Of a stretch of DNA of 64,000 nt, positions 8,345-16,800 are shown piece after piece. Both the position numbers and the translations under genes were made by a program. This DNA is from Streptomyces sp. P9-A4. Lineage in GTDB: Bacteria > Actinomycetota > Actinomycetes > Streptomycetales > Streptomycetaceae. Numbering within the stretch: the stretch's first letter is position 1; each line of letters opens with the position of its first letter. The stretch covers positions 1,374,501-1,438,500 of the forward strand of contig NZ_JAZIFY010000001.1 in NCBI RefSeq assembly GCF_036634195.1, in the 5' to 3' direction. The notes under the pieces were generated by a model, which was given only the letters and a program-made list of their open reading frames with translations, was not told the origin of the DNA and did no database searches.

Positions 8345-9283
8345 ATGACGACTACGTACGCTGTACTTAGTGAAGGTCTGCAGAAGCGGTACGGCGAGGT
8401 CCACGCCCTCCGCGGCCTCGACCTCGCCGTCCCCGAGGGCTCCGTCTGCGGCGTCCTCGGACCCAACGGCGCCGGCAAGACCACCGCCGTCCGCGTCCTC
8501 ACCACCCTCGCCAGGCCCGACGCGGGAAGTGCGCGGGTCGCGGGCCACGACGTGGTGCGCGACCCGGCGGGGGTACGGAAGCGGATCGCGGTGACCGGGC
8601 AGTACGCCTCGGTCGACGGCGACCTGACCGGCGCCGAGAACCTGCGCCTCTTCGCCCGGCTGCTGCGCGCGCCGCGCTCCCGCGCCGATGAACTCCTGGA
8701 GCGGTTCGGCCTGACCGCGGCCGCCGGGCGGCCCGCCCGCACGTACTCCGGCGGTATGCGGCGCAGGCTCGACCTGGCGGCGAGTCTGCTCGTACCGCCC
8801 CGGGTCCTCTTCCTCGACGAGCCCACCACCGGGCTCGATCCGCACAGCCGCAACGACATCTGGGACGCCGTAAGGGAGTTGGCGTCCGAGGGCACGACCG
8901 TGCTGCTGACCACGCAGTACCTGGAGGAGGCCGACCAGCTCGCCGACGACATCGTCCTGATCGACGAGGGGCGGGTCGCCCAGCGCGGCACCCCGGCCGA
9001 ACTCAAGGCCCTCGTCGGCAGCTACGCCGAGGTCGTCGTCGCCCCCGCCTCCCCGCTCGAAGCCGCCGCGGCCGTCCTCGACCAGCTGACCGGTTCGGCG
9101 CCGGCCCTGGACCCGGAGCGCCGCACGGTCGGCGCGGTGACCACGGACACCACGCTCACCCTCCCCCGGATCGTCCGCGAGATCGACGCGGCCGGGGTGC
9201 TCATCGTCGACGCGTCGCTGCGTCCGCCCACCCTCGACGAGGTGTTCCTGCGCCTCACCGACCGGAAGGAGCTCGCCGCGTGA
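8345..9283 (+). CDS. Daunorubicin-resistance type ABC exporter, ATP-binding subunit
   Basis: 312 residues. Walker A GPNGAGKT begins at residue 39, the signature is YSGGMRRRLDLA, Walker B is VLFLDEPTTGLD, and a switch histidine region is replaced by LLTTQYLEEADQLAD as in DrrA proteins. The C-terminal 80 residues (after RVAQRGTPAELK) match the DrrA extension ending in TLDEVFLRLTD. It pairs with the permease through a GTGA overlap to form an ABC-2 exporter for a lipophilic compound. Codons 3-9 lie inside an operator palindrome, so the sequence TTYAVLSEG is constrained by DNA function. Product exported: unknown. Confidence 0.95.
   Translation: MTTTYAVLSEGLQKRYGEVHALRGLDLAVPEGSVCGVLGPNGAGKTTAVRVLTTLARPDAGSARVAGHDVVRDPAGVRKRIAVTGQYASVDGDLTGAENLRLFARLLRAPRSRADELLERFGLTAAAGRPARTYSGGMRRRLDLAASLLVPPRVLFLDEPTTGLDPHSRNDIWDAVRELASEGTTVLLTTQYLEEADQLADDIVLIDEGRVAQRGTPAELKALVGSYAEVVVAPASPLEAAAAVLDQLTGSAPALDPERRTVGAVTTDTTLTLPRIVREIDAAGVLIVDASLRPPTLDEVFLRLTDRKELAA
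8351..8371. promoter_or_regulatory. Candidate TetR operator 2, inside the exporter ATPase gene
   Basis: 21 bp with perfect arms, ACTA-c-GTAC-gct-GTAC-t-TAGT. It spans codons 3-9 of the ATPase gene, and its centre is 43 bp (about four helical turns) from operator 1, so two repressor dimers would bind on the same face of the DNA. Confidence 0.65.
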
Positions 9284-10059
9284 GCACCGCCCTCGTCCAC
9301 GACGGGACGGCCGTCCTCGGCCGCCATCTCCGCCGTGTCCTGCACGTACCCGCGATCACCGTGATGACGCAGACGATGCCGATCGTGTTCCTGCTCTTCT
9401 TCGGGTACGTGTTCGGCAGCGCGCTCGCCCTGCCCGGCGCGGAGTACCGGTCCCAGCTGGTGCCCGGTCTGCTGGTGGCGACGGCGGCGGGCGGGCTCAT
9501 GACCGGCATGTTCCAGTCCGCCCAGGACGCGCACCGGGGTGTCATGGACCGCTTCAGGACCATGCCGGTGAGCCGGGCCGCCGTCCCCCTCGGGCAGGCA
9601 CTGGCCGACCTGGTGGCCAGTGCGGTCGGCACGGTCCCGCTGGTCCTGGTCGGGCTCGCCATGGGCTGGCGGATCGAGGGGACGGCGGCGGAGGCCCTGG
9701 CCGCCCTCGGTCTGCTGCTGCTCTTCCGGTTCGCGACGACCTGGGTGGGCATCCTGCTCGGGCTGGCGTCCAAGAGCGAGGAGGCCGCCGGGCAGCTCGG
9801 CAGCGCCACCTTCATGCTGCCGCTGCTGTCCAACGCGTACATCCCGACGGACAACCTGCCGGGCTGGCTGCGGACGGTCGCCGAGTGGAACCCGATCTCG
9901 GCGGTCACCACGGCGGTCCGGACCCTCCTCGGCAACGCGCCGGTCCCCGCCGACGGGGCCTGGCCGGTGACCCACCCGGTCGCCGGGGCGCTCCTCTGGT
10001 CCCTGGGCCTGATCGCCGTCTTCGCCCCGCTCGCGGTACGCCGCTACGCCCGGGGCTGA
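9280..10059 (+). CDS. ABC-2 type exporter permease, DrrB family
   Basis: 259 residues with six predicted membrane spans and the usual DrrB/ABC-2 features: FFGYVFGSALALPG after the first span, GLMTGMFQSAQDAHRGVMDRFRTMPVSR coupling region, and the conserved late segment SNAYIPTDNLPGWLRTVAEWNPIS. GTG start at 9280 overlaps the ATPase stop (GTGA), so the two subunits are coupled. It forms the membrane channel of the exporter controlled by the divergent TetR protein. Confidence 0.95.
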   Translation: MSTALVHDGTAVLGRHLRRVLHVPAITVMTQTMPIVFLLFFGYVFGSALALPGAEYRSQLVPGLLVATAAGGLMTGMFQSAQDAHRGVMDRFRTMPVSRAAVPLGQALADLVASAVGTVPLVLVGLAMGWRIEGTAAEALAALGLLLLFRFATTWVGILLGLASKSEEAAGQLGSATFMLPLLSNAYIPTDNLPGWLRTVAEWNPISAVTTAVRTLLGNAPVPADGAWPVTHPVAGALLWSLGLIAVFAPLAVRRYARG

Positions 10060-10070
10060 CGGACCGGCCC

Positions 10071-10140
10071 AGGGCCTGTCGTCAGACTCCCGCCTGCCCC
10101 ACGACGCCTGGCATGCGCTCCCGCCGCACCGGGCGGGAAG
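10071..10140. repeat. Possible Streptomyces dispersed intergenic repeat remnant
   Basis: A 70-base stretch after the exporter (GGCCTGTCGTCAGACTCCCG, then ACGACGCCTGGCATGCGCTC and a run ending GCCGCACC) resembles, from memory, a short non-coding sequence scattered through Streptomyces genomes. Only one copy is present in this window, so this rests on recall and needs a genome-wide search. Confidence 0.3.
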
Positions 10141-10209
10141 CGGGCCGGGCCCACCGGTGAGATACCCCCTGATGACAAGCACCGCCCCCGCAGGGTAGGC
10201 AGGGCTTCC

Positions 10210-11406
10210 ATGAGCACTCAGCCACTCCCCCTCGAAGGCATCACGGTCGTCGCCGTCGAGCAGGCCGTCGCCGCCCCCTTCGCCACCCGGCAGCTCGCCG
10301 ACCTCGGCGCCCGCGTCGTCAAGGTCGAACGGCCCGACGGCGGGGACTTCGCCCGGGGGTACGACACCGCCGCCCGGGGTCTCGCCTCGCACTTCGTGTG
10401 GTGCAACCGCGGCAAGGAGTCCGTGGCGGTCGACCTCAAGGACCCCCGGGGCCTGGCGATCGTCCGGCGGCTGGTGGCCGGCGCGGACGTCTTCGTGCAG
10501 AACCTCGCCCAGGGCGCGGCGGCCCGGCTGGGCCTCGACGCCGCCACCCTGTGCGCCGCGCACCCGAGGCTGATCGCGGTGGACGTCTCCGGGTACGGGG
10601 CGGAGGGACCGTACGCGCTCAAGCGGGCGTACGACATGCTCGTGCAGTGCGAGGCCGGCCTCGTTTCGGTGACCGGGACGCCGGAGCAGCCGGTCAAGTC
10701 CGGGATCCCGGCGGCCGACATCGCGGCCGGCATGTACGCCTTCTCGGGCGTCCTCGCCGCGCTCGTACGGCGCGGCACCACCGGGCGGGGCGGTCCGGTG
10801 GAGATCTCGCTGCTCGACTCGCTCGCGGAGTGGATGGGGCACCCGTTGCACCACGGGATGCATGGGGGTACGCCCCCGGCGCGCACGGGGCTCGCGCACG
10901 CGGTGATCGCCCCGTACGACGCCTATCCGACGGCCGACGGCGGTCTGGTGCTGCTCTCCGTGCAGAACGACCGGGAGTGGCGGCGGCTCGCCGAACAGGT
11001 CCTCGGCCGGCCGGAGCTGGCCGACGCCCCGGACTTCGCGACGAACACGGCGCGGGTGGCCGGGCGCGCGGCGACGGACGCGGTGGTCGCGGAGGCCCTG
11101 GCCCCGCTGACGGCACCCGAGGCGCTGGCGCGCCTGGACGCGGCGGGCATCGCCTGCGCCCGGCTCAACTCGGTCGCGGAGCTGGCGGACCACCCGCAGC
11201 TGACGGCCCGTGACCGCTGGCGGGAGGTGGAGTCACCGGCCGGGCCGCTGCGCGCGCTGCTGCCGCCGATCGTGTTCCCGGACGCGCCGGAACCACGGAT
11301 GGACCGGATCCCGGCACTCGGGCAGGACACGGACGGGGTACTCGCCGAGCTGGGTGTGCCGGAGACGGAGGTGGAGGAGCTGAGGAGTGTGGGGGTGATC
11401 GCCTGA
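10210..11406 (+). CDS. CaiB/BaiF family (type III) CoA-transferase
   Basis: 398 residues. Moves CoA between acyl groups through an aspartyl-CoA anhydride. The N-terminal LEGITVVAVEQAVAAPFATRQLADLGARVVKVERP is the family hallmark, and the catalytic Asp is expected at D142 in the KRAYDMLVQ segment. The later GIPAADIAAGMYAFSGVLAAL and YDAYPTADGGLVLLSVQND blocks are also typical. It stands alone, with no dehydrogenase or ligase beside it, so its acid substrate cannot be named. The ATG at 10210 lies about 12 bases after a purine-rich GGCAGGG. Confidence 0.93.
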   Translation: MSTQPLPLEGITVVAVEQAVAAPFATRQLADLGARVVKVERPDGGDFARGYDTAARGLASHFVWCNRGKESVAVDLKDPRGLAIVRRLVAGADVFVQNLAQGAAARLGLDAATLCAAHPRLIAVDVSGYGAEGPYALKRAYDMLVQCEAGLVSVTGTPEQPVKSGIPAADIAAGMYAFSGVLAALVRRGTTGRGGPVEISLLDSLAEWMGHPLHHGMHGGTPPARTGLAHAVIAPYDAYPTADGGLVLLSVQNDREWRRLAEQVLGRPELADAPDFATNTARVAGRAATDAVVAEALAPLTAPEALARLDAAGIACARLNSVAELADHPQLTARDRWREVESPAGPLRALLPPIVFPDAPEPRMDRIPALGQDTDGVLAELGVPETEVEELRSVGVIA

Positions 11407-11550
11407 GACCGGGGGGAGTCACGACGGCGGGTACGAAGGGCCGGTCGGCAGGACGACGGGCCCGGTCGGGCCGGCCTTCGGGTGCGCACCGGTCGGGGGC
11501 GCGAACGGGTCTTCCCTCGGGTGCGAACCGACCGTCAGCGGGCACGAAGG

Positions 11551-11582
11551 AGCGCCGGACGGGCGGGGACACGTCCGGCGCT
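11551..11582. terminator. Stem-loop terminator between convergent genes
   Basis: Ten-base perfect arms AGCGCCGGAC and GTCCGGCGCT with a 12-base loop, followed by TTTC on the plus strand. It lies between the CoA-transferase and the convergent 90-residue gene and could stop both. Confidence 0.6.
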
Positions 11583-11665
11583 TTCACTGGCGCCGCGCTT
11601 TCGCTCTGCCGGGCAGGGGCGGGCGGGAACCTCGCGGGTACGCGACGGCCCGGCGCGCCCGACCG

Positions 11666-11938
11666 TCAGCGGCGCGTGCCGAAGAGCGAGCGGCGGAGTC
11701 TGCGGAGCGGGGCGAAGAGCGAGACCCGCGCGCTGCGGCTGCGGTGACCGTGCACCGGCGCCTCGTGCGTACGCGTCGTCAGTTCCCGCATCAGCAGCGT
11801 CGCCTCGGCCGCCTCGCGCTGGGGCACGGCGGGTCCGCCGAGCACCGCGAGATGGCGGTCGAGCCGCGAACTGGTCGCACTGCTCCCGCAGGTGATGGCA
11901 GGCACTCGCGGCCTGCTGCGCATTGCTATCTGTTCCAT
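11666..11938 (-). CDS. Small conserved Streptomyces protein of unknown function
   Basis: 90 residues from an ATG at 11938 with GGGGAG upstream; a longer in-frame start at 12148 has no support. The N-terminus (MEQIAMRSRPRVPAITCGSSATSSRLDRHLAVLGGP) and the following QREAAEATLLMRELT helix match a small hypothetical I remember from many Streptomyces. The C-terminal third is strongly basic (RRLRRSLFGTRR). No signal peptide or membrane span. One Cys. It is divergent from the pseudokinase gene. Function not known; a nucleic-acid or membrane-surface contact through the basic tail is only a guess. Confidence 0.75.
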   Translation of the reverse strand: MEQIAMRSRPRVPAITCGSSATSSRLDRHLAVLGGPAVPQREAAEATLLMRELTTRTHEAPVHGHRSRSARVSLFAPLRRLRRSLFGTRR

Positions 11939-12252
11939 GTCACTCCCCACCCGTACAAGGGCACCCGACCCAGGGCAGGTTAACCCTATCGCCCCGCCGT
12001 GACACCCGTGTATCCCGGCGGCGGGATTCGTCGCACTCGTACGGGGGTTGACGGTCACCGTCCGAATCCATCTGATTCCAGGGCGAGTTGGACAGGCATC
12101 GAACACCTGCCGAACCGTCATGAACCATCCTGCCCCCAGGGTGGTCACCGACGGACACCCGGGTCGGTGTGATCTCCGCCACCAAGATCGTCCGAGCGGT
12201 TCCGGGCCGAAGGACCGGCGCCCGGAGGACCCTCCTCGGCTACCGTGGATCC

Positions 12253-13326
12253 ATGACGGTGATCGCGGGTCGTTACCGGCTTCTGGACGTCCTCGCCGAG
12301 GGGGTGACCGGCACCGTCTGGCGCGCCCTGGACGAGACGGACGGCCACGAGGTGGCCCTCAAGGAGTTCCGGGCCCCGGACGGGCTCCCCGCCGACGAGG
12401 CACCCCTGCTGTTCGCTCGGCGGGAGCGCGCGGCGCGGGCCGCCGCCCGGATCTCCCACCCCTCCGTCGTACGGACCCTCGGTGTGGCCACCGAGGACGG
12501 CCGGCCGTGGGTCGTGACGGAGCTGGTGCGGGGACTCACCCTCGCCGAGACGCTGGAGGCGGCCGGCCCGCTGTCCCCGCGCGAGGCCGCACGCGTCGGC
12601 GCGGAGGTGCTCGGAGCCCTGCGGGCGGCGCGCGAGGCGGGTGTGGCGCACCGGGGCGTGGGGCCGGGGCACGTCCTCCTCGCCAACGACGGGCGGATCG
12701 TGGTGACCGGCTTCGGCACCGCCCCCGAGGACGAACCGGGGCCGGAGGGGGACCTGCGCGCCCTGGGGGAACTCCTCGACGCGGCGGCCGGGGCACCGCC
12801 GTCGGGCGGCCCGGCCCGCCGGACCCCGGCGGACGACGAGCGCGAAGCACTCGGTGCCGTGATGGAGGGACTGCGGCGCCCCGACACCGGACACCCTCTG
12901 ACGGCGGACCATGTCGAGCGGGAGCTGCGCCGGGTGGCGGCGGGCGGGGCCCGGGTCGCACGGGCGGAGCCGTACGCGGCGGAGGGCGGGGCCGGCACCT
13001 CGGCCGACGGCGGCGGGAACGGGCGCCGGGCGCGGGACGGCGACGAGGGGGACGGCGGAGGCCGGGCGGGTGGGGGCGGCAAGGCCTCGACGCCGGAGGC
13101 GGGTGCGGCGGCGTCCCGCGTGACCGGCGCGCCCCGCCGGGGGCCCGTGCTCGTCGCCGGGCTGCTCGGCGCACTGCTGATCGCGGGGGCCCTGACGTAT
13201 CACCTGGTGGTGGACGACGACGGCCCCGGCACCGGGCCCGGTCCGGGCGGTGTGACGAGCACCGCTCCGGCCGGTCCCGGCGCCACTGACGGCGTGGGCG
13301 GCGGTACCGCTACACCGCGTTCCTGA
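12253..13326 (+). CDS. Membrane-anchored Ser/Thr pseudokinase
   Basis: 357 residues from the ATG at 12253. Residues about 6-235 form a protein-kinase fold of the actinobacterial PknB type: a degenerate glycine loop (LAEGVTGTVWRA), the ATP-binding Lys conserved at K37 (VALKEF). The catalytic loop HRDxxxxN has become HRGVGPGHV (H133-R134-G135), losing the catalytic Asp and Asn, and the metal-binding DFG is GFG (153-155). Phosphotransfer is therefore unlikely, and the fold probably serves as a scaffold or sensor. A low-complexity linker leads to one transmembrane segment (about 297-320) and a short Gly/Pro/Thr-rich outer tail. Its 3' end overlaps the convergent esterase gene by 17 bases. Confidence 0.9.
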   Translation: MTVIAGRYRLLDVLAEGVTGTVWRALDETDGHEVALKEFRAPDGLPADEAPLLFARRERAARAAARISHPSVVRTLGVATEDGRPWVVTELVRGLTLAETLEAAGPLSPREAARVGAEVLGALRAAREAGVAHRGVGPGHVLLANDGRIVVTGFGTAPEDEPGPEGDLRALGELLDAAAGAPPSGGPARRTPADDEREALGAVMEGLRRPDTGHPLTADHVERELRRVAAGGARVARAEPYAAEGGAGTSADGGGNGRRARDGDEGDGGGRAGGGGKASTPEAGAAASRVTGAPRRGPVLVAGLLGALLIAGALTYHLVVDDDGPGTGPGPGGVTSTAPAGPGATDGVGGGTATPRS

Positions 13327-14116
13327 AGCTCGGCAGGTAGCCGCCGGACTGTCCGGCCGCGGTCGGGTGGTAGGACTCCCCGATGTTGAGCCAGTTGACG
13401 CTGTGCAGCCACGAGGAGCTGGAGCAGATCTCGTGGCCGGTGAAGGCCGGGACCACGCTGGAGTAGGTGTAGCCGTGGTTGGCGGCGCGCTTGGCGACGG
13501 CGGCGTTGAGGTAGTCGGAGGCGCCGTTGATGGCGGTGCGCTCATTCTCGCTCAGGCCGGCGATGCAGCTGCCGCCCAGCTGGTAGAAGCGCGGGTAGCC
13601 GAGGACGACGACATGGGCGGAGGGCGCCTTGTTCCGGATCGCGGTGTAGACGGCGTCGAGCTTCCCGGGGAGCGTGCTGTCCACGTAACTCCTGGCCTGA
13701 TTCACACGGTCGATACAGGTGGCCTCGGACTGAAGCACACAGGTCGTCATGACGTCGGCGAAACCGGCGTCATTTCCCCCGATCGTGATGGAGACCAGGT
13801 CTGTGGCGGCCGAGAGGGGGCCGAGCTGATTCGCGGTCACATCACCCGTTCGGGCGCCCGAGCAGGCGGTGAAGGCGAACGAGGAGGGGGCGTTCGCGTT
13901 CTTCCACAGCACCGGGTACGCCTTCGTGGAGCGCTTGCAGTCGCCGCTGGCGCTGTCGTAACTCCCCGAGCCGACACCGGAGGAGTACGAGTCCCCCAGG
14001 GCCACGTAGTCGAGTGCGGCGGTCCCGGCGGCCTGAGCGGCGCCCGCCCCGGTGAGGGCGAGGACGGCTCCGAGCAGGAGCGCGGAGGAAAGGGCGGTAA
14101 AGCGGGGCAGTCTCAT
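13310..14116 (-). CDS. Secreted SGNH/GDSL esterase-lipase
   Basis: 268 residues. Sec signal peptide 1-30 (GAAQA|AGT). The SGNH blocks are all present: block I ALGDSYSSGVG with nucleophile S43, block II TSGA-type glycine region (ACSGARTGDV), block III ITIGGNDAGF, and block V ESYHPT with H250. Six cysteines outside the signal suggest three disulfides, as in the extracellular Streptomyces lipases of S. coelicolor and S. rimosus. It hydrolyses ester bonds outside the cell. ATG at 14116 with GGGAGG Shine-Dalgarno. Confidence 0.94.
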   Translation of the reverse strand: MRLPRFTALSSALLLGAVLALTGAGAAQAAGTAALDYVALGDSYSSGVGSGSYDSASGDCKRSTKAYPVLWKNANAPSSFAFTACSGARTGDVTANQLGPLSAATDLVSITIGGNDAGFADVMTTCVLQSEATCIDRVNQARSYVDSTLPGKLDAVYTAIRNKAPSAHVVVLGYPRFYQLGGSCIAGLSENERTAINGASDYLNAAVAKRAANHGYTYSSVVPAFTGHEICSSSSWLHSVNWLNIGESYHPTAAGQSGGYLPSFRNAV

Positions 14117-14755
14117 GGAACCTCCCTGTAGCAGGATCTCTGCGTTACCAGGTAGTAGCATCGGATCCGCCTCGCCGGAAGTGTTCATGTCAAAACTGGG
14201 GGTGAACGTCTTCCGATCCTCCGTCAGGGACCGTCGAGATCCGGCCACGAGAGGAACCGGAGCCTCCGGTCCCACCGAAGCGGTCGGACGAGAACGCGAC
14301 ACATTCACACAGCAATGCACAGCGGCGTGGTCTTGAATCACCGTTCCCCGCATGCGGACGGATTGATCGAATCCGACCGGTCGTTTAGACATCCGACCGT
14401 CGAACCTTCGCCAAACTGCCGAAAACCAGGCCGAAGATGAGGGACTTGCCATACAGTCCCCTTCATCAATACCGTCGTAGACCTCACTCGCACCGGTCCG
14501 TCACGCAAAAGCGGCTCAGGGGAGGGCTCTAGCGTCGCTGGTGGTCCCGGGGCGGGGCGCGGTAGGGGGGTGCCGTGCTCGGTGCTCGAACGTGCGCCGA
14601 GTCGCGGGTGCCGCGCGGCCAGACATGCCAACTCACCTGTCCCGCAAGGAGATCGCTTCTGTGCGGGTGGGGCGAGAACCCCCCTTTCGAACCGGACACA
14701 CCATCGGACCGCCCAAGGGGTGGGCGGCCCACCGGACGAGAGGGAAACCGGATCC
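14117..14755. other. 639-base non-coding stretch: divergent promoters and long leader
   Basis: Lies between the divergent esterase and glycosyltransferase genes. The first 250 bases are less GC-rich than the surroundings and probably hold the esterase promoter. A plus-strand promoter candidate is at 14456-14485. The remaining 270 bases before the glycosyltransferase ATG would be a long leader; it includes a small hairpin (CCGCCC...GGGCGG near 14710-14730). No convincing gene. Confidence 0.5.
14456..14485 (+). promoter_or_regulatory. Putative promoter of the glycosyltransferase operon
   Basis: TTGCCA (14456-14461) and TACCGT (14480-14485) with an 18-base spacer, close to the consensus for the main Streptomyces sigma factor. 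It would give a leader of about 265 bases before the ATG at 14756. Confidence 0.35.
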
Positions 14756-15586
14756 ATGAGCTCGTTCCTGCGCCCGACCGCCACGGGCCAAGAATTGACC
14801 GAGCCGAGCCGAATAGCCGCCCAGTACCGCGCGATCACCTCGCATTTGGCGATCACTCCGCCGGTGAGCGTCGTCATTCCCGCGATGAACGAGGCCGAAA
14901 ATCTTCCGTACGTCTTCAAGACGCTGCCGGAATGGATACACGAAGTCGTCCTCGTCGACGGAAATTCCACCGATGCCACGGTCGACGTCGCCCGTGAACT
15001 CCGGCCCGACGTGAAGGTCGTCAAGCAGGTCGGCAAGGGCAAGGGCGACGCGCTGATCAGCGGATTCGCCGCCTGCACCGGCGACATCATCGTCATGGTC
15101 GACGCGGACGGCTCCGCCGACGGCCAGGAGATCGTCTCCTATGTCTCCGCCCTCGTCGGCGGCGCCGACTTCGCCAAGGGCTCCCGGTTCGCCAACGGCG
15201 GCGGTACGGACGACATGACGACCATCCGCCGACTGGGCAACTGGGCTCTCTGCACCCTCGTCAACCGGAAGTTCGGCGCCCGGTACACCGACCTCTGCTA
15301 CGGCTACAACGCCTTCTGGCGCCACTGCCTCGACAAGATCACCCTCGACTGCACCGGGTTCGAGATCGAGACCCTCATCAACATCCGGGTCGTCACCGCG
15401 GGCCTCAAGGTGCAGGAGGTGCCCAGCCACGAGTACAACCGCATCCACGGCGTCAGCAACCTCAACGCCGTCCGTGACGGCATCCGGGTCCTCAAGGTCA
15501 TCCTCAAGGAGAAGGCCATCAGCAAGGCGGCCCGCCGCCGGCCCGCGCCGTTCTCGGTGAACGTCCCCCGGGGAGAGGCGTCTTGA
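14756..15586 (+). CDS. Family 2 glycosyltransferase, dolichol-phosphate-mannose-synthase-like
   Basis: 276 residues from ATG 14756. The GT-A fold is clear: VSVVIPAMNEAENLPYV, DGNSTDATVDVARE, GKGKGDALISGF, metal-binding D116-A-D118 (VMVDADGS), then KGSRFANGGGTDDM and CYGYNAFWR. There are no C-terminal membrane spans, so it is cytosolic and close to single-domain DPM1/polyprenyl-phosphate glycosyltransferases. It is coupled by a TTGA overlap to a second GT2 and then by GTGA to a polysaccharide deacetylase, so the three probably act on one exported glycan. The sugar is unknown. Confidence 0.9.
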   Translation: MSSFLRPTATGQELTEPSRIAAQYRAITSHLAITPPVSVVIPAMNEAENLPYVFKTLPEWIHEVVLVDGNSTDATVDVARELRPDVKVVKQVGKGKGDALISGFAACTGDIIVMVDADGSADGQEIVSYVSALVGGADFAKGSRFANGGGTDDMTTIRRLGNWALCTLVNRKFGARYTDLCYGYNAFWRHCLDKITLDCTGFEIETLINIRVVTAGLKVQEVPSHEYNRIHGVSNLNAVRDGIRVLKVILKEKAISKAARRRPAPFSVNVPRGEAS

Positions 15587-16800
15587 GCGACGGCACCTCC
15601 CCGTACGGCTTCTCGGTGGTGATCTGCGTCTACACGGAGGATCGCTGGGAGGACATCCTCGCCGCCGTCGACTCCGTACGGAAGCAGTCCCTGCCGGCCC
15701 GCGAGACGCTGCTCGTGGTCGACCACAACGAGCGGCTGCTCTCCCGGCTCACCGAGGAGTACGCGGACCGGCCGTCCCCCGCGTCCGGTGCGGAGGTGCG
15801 GGTGCTCCCCAACGCGGGCCCCCGCGGCCTGTCCGCCGGCCGCAACACCGGGATCGCCGCCGCCCACGGCGCGTTCGTGGCCTTCCTCGACGACGACGCC
15901 GTCGCCGAGCGGGACTGGCTCCACCACTTCTCCGCCGCCTACGACGACCCGCGCGTCATGGCCGTCGGCGGCCGGACCCTGCCCGCCTGGGCGTCGGGCC
16001 GCCGGCCGGACTGGTTCCCCGAGGAGTTCGACTGGGTCGTCGGCTGCACCTACCGGGGCCTGCCCCCGGGCCGGGTCCCCGTGCGCAACGTCCTCGGCGG
16101 CAACGCCTCCTTCCGCCGTACGGCCTTCGACGCGGCGGGCGGCTTCGCCACCGGCATCGGGCGGGACGGCAGCCGGCGGCCCCTCGGCTGCGAGGAGACC
16201 GAACTGTGCATCCGGCTCTCCAAGGCGTTGCCCGAGGCGATCCTCCTCATCGACGACCGGGCGGTCATCCACCACAAGGTGCCCACCGCCCGCGAACGCT
16301 TCGGCTACTTCCGCACCCGGGTCTACGCCGAGGGCCTGTCCAAGGCGCTGGTCGCGCGGAGCGTCGGCGCGCAGAAGGGCCTGGAGTCCGAACGGCGCTA
16401 TACGACACGGGTGTTGCCCGCCGGAGTCCTGCGCGGGGTACGCGACGCACTGCGCGGACGCGAGGGCGGCGCGGGCCGGGCCGGGGCGATCGTCACGGGC
16501 GTGACACTGGCGGCGGGCGGCTACGCACTGGGCACACTACGGACGAGACACGGCGGCACCAGGTTCTCGTGGGGGCCGATCGAGGGGGCGGGGGGCGCCC
16601 CGACCGACGCCGCTGAGGCCGGGACCGAAGCCGGGACCGAAGCGGGGGCCGGGGCCGGAGCTGGGATCGGGCCCCAGGCCGGGACGGAAGCCGGGGGCGA
16701 GGCCAGGGCTGGGACCGAAGCCGGGGGCGAGGCCGGGACCGAAGCCGGGTCCCGGGTCGGGACCGAAGCCGCAGGCCGGACCTCCGGAGTTCGTCCGTGA
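15583..16800 (+). CDS. Family 2 glycosyltransferase with repetitive Gly/Thr/Glu/Ala tail
   Basis: 405 residues from a TTG at 15583 that overlaps the preceding TGA. Residues about 8-270 form a GT2 catalytic domain: FSVVICVYTEDRW, SAGRNTGIAAAHG, D103-D104-D105 (FLDDDAV), NVLGGNASFRR, and the acceptor-site ED equivalent GCEETELCIRL. Residues about 345-395 are a low-complexity run of GTEAG and AGAG units encoded by tandem DNA repeats and are not part of the fold. The tail may vary in length between strains. Middle gene of a coupled three-gene glycan operon. Confidence 0.9.
   Translation: MSDGTSPYGFSVVICVYTEDRWEDILAAVDSVRKQSLPARETLLVVDHNERLLSRLTEEYADRPSPASGAEVRVLPNAGPRGLSAGRNTGIAAAHGAFVAFLDDDAVAERDWLHHFSAAYDDPRVMAVGGRTLPAWASGRRPDWFPEEFDWVVGCTYRGLPPGRVPVRNVLGGNASFRRTAFDAAGGFATGIGRDGSRRPLGCEETELCIRLSKALPEAILLIDDRAVIHHKVPTARERFGYFRTRVYAEGLSKALVARSVGAQKGLESERRYTTRVLPAGVLRGVRDALRGREGGAGRAGAIVTGVTLAAGGYALGTLRTRHGGTRFSWGPIEGAGGAPTDAAEAGTEAGTEAGAGAGAGIGPQAGTEAGGEARAGTEAGGEAGTEAGSRVGTEAAGRTSGVRP
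16617..16770 (+). repeat. Tandem repeats encoding the glycosyltransferase tail
   Basis: Units of the type GGGACCGAAGCCG. Two adjacent 30-base copies, 16681-16710 and 16711-16740, agree at 26 of 30 positions. All units are multiples of three and stay in frame, so copy-number change would lengthen or shorten the tail without a frameshift. Confidence 0.8.

Noticed and set aside
15583-16800. GT2 tail as a collagen-like or surface-repeat domain
   Set aside because: The units GTEAG/AGAG do not keep a Gly-X-Y register and follow a cytosolic enzyme domain.
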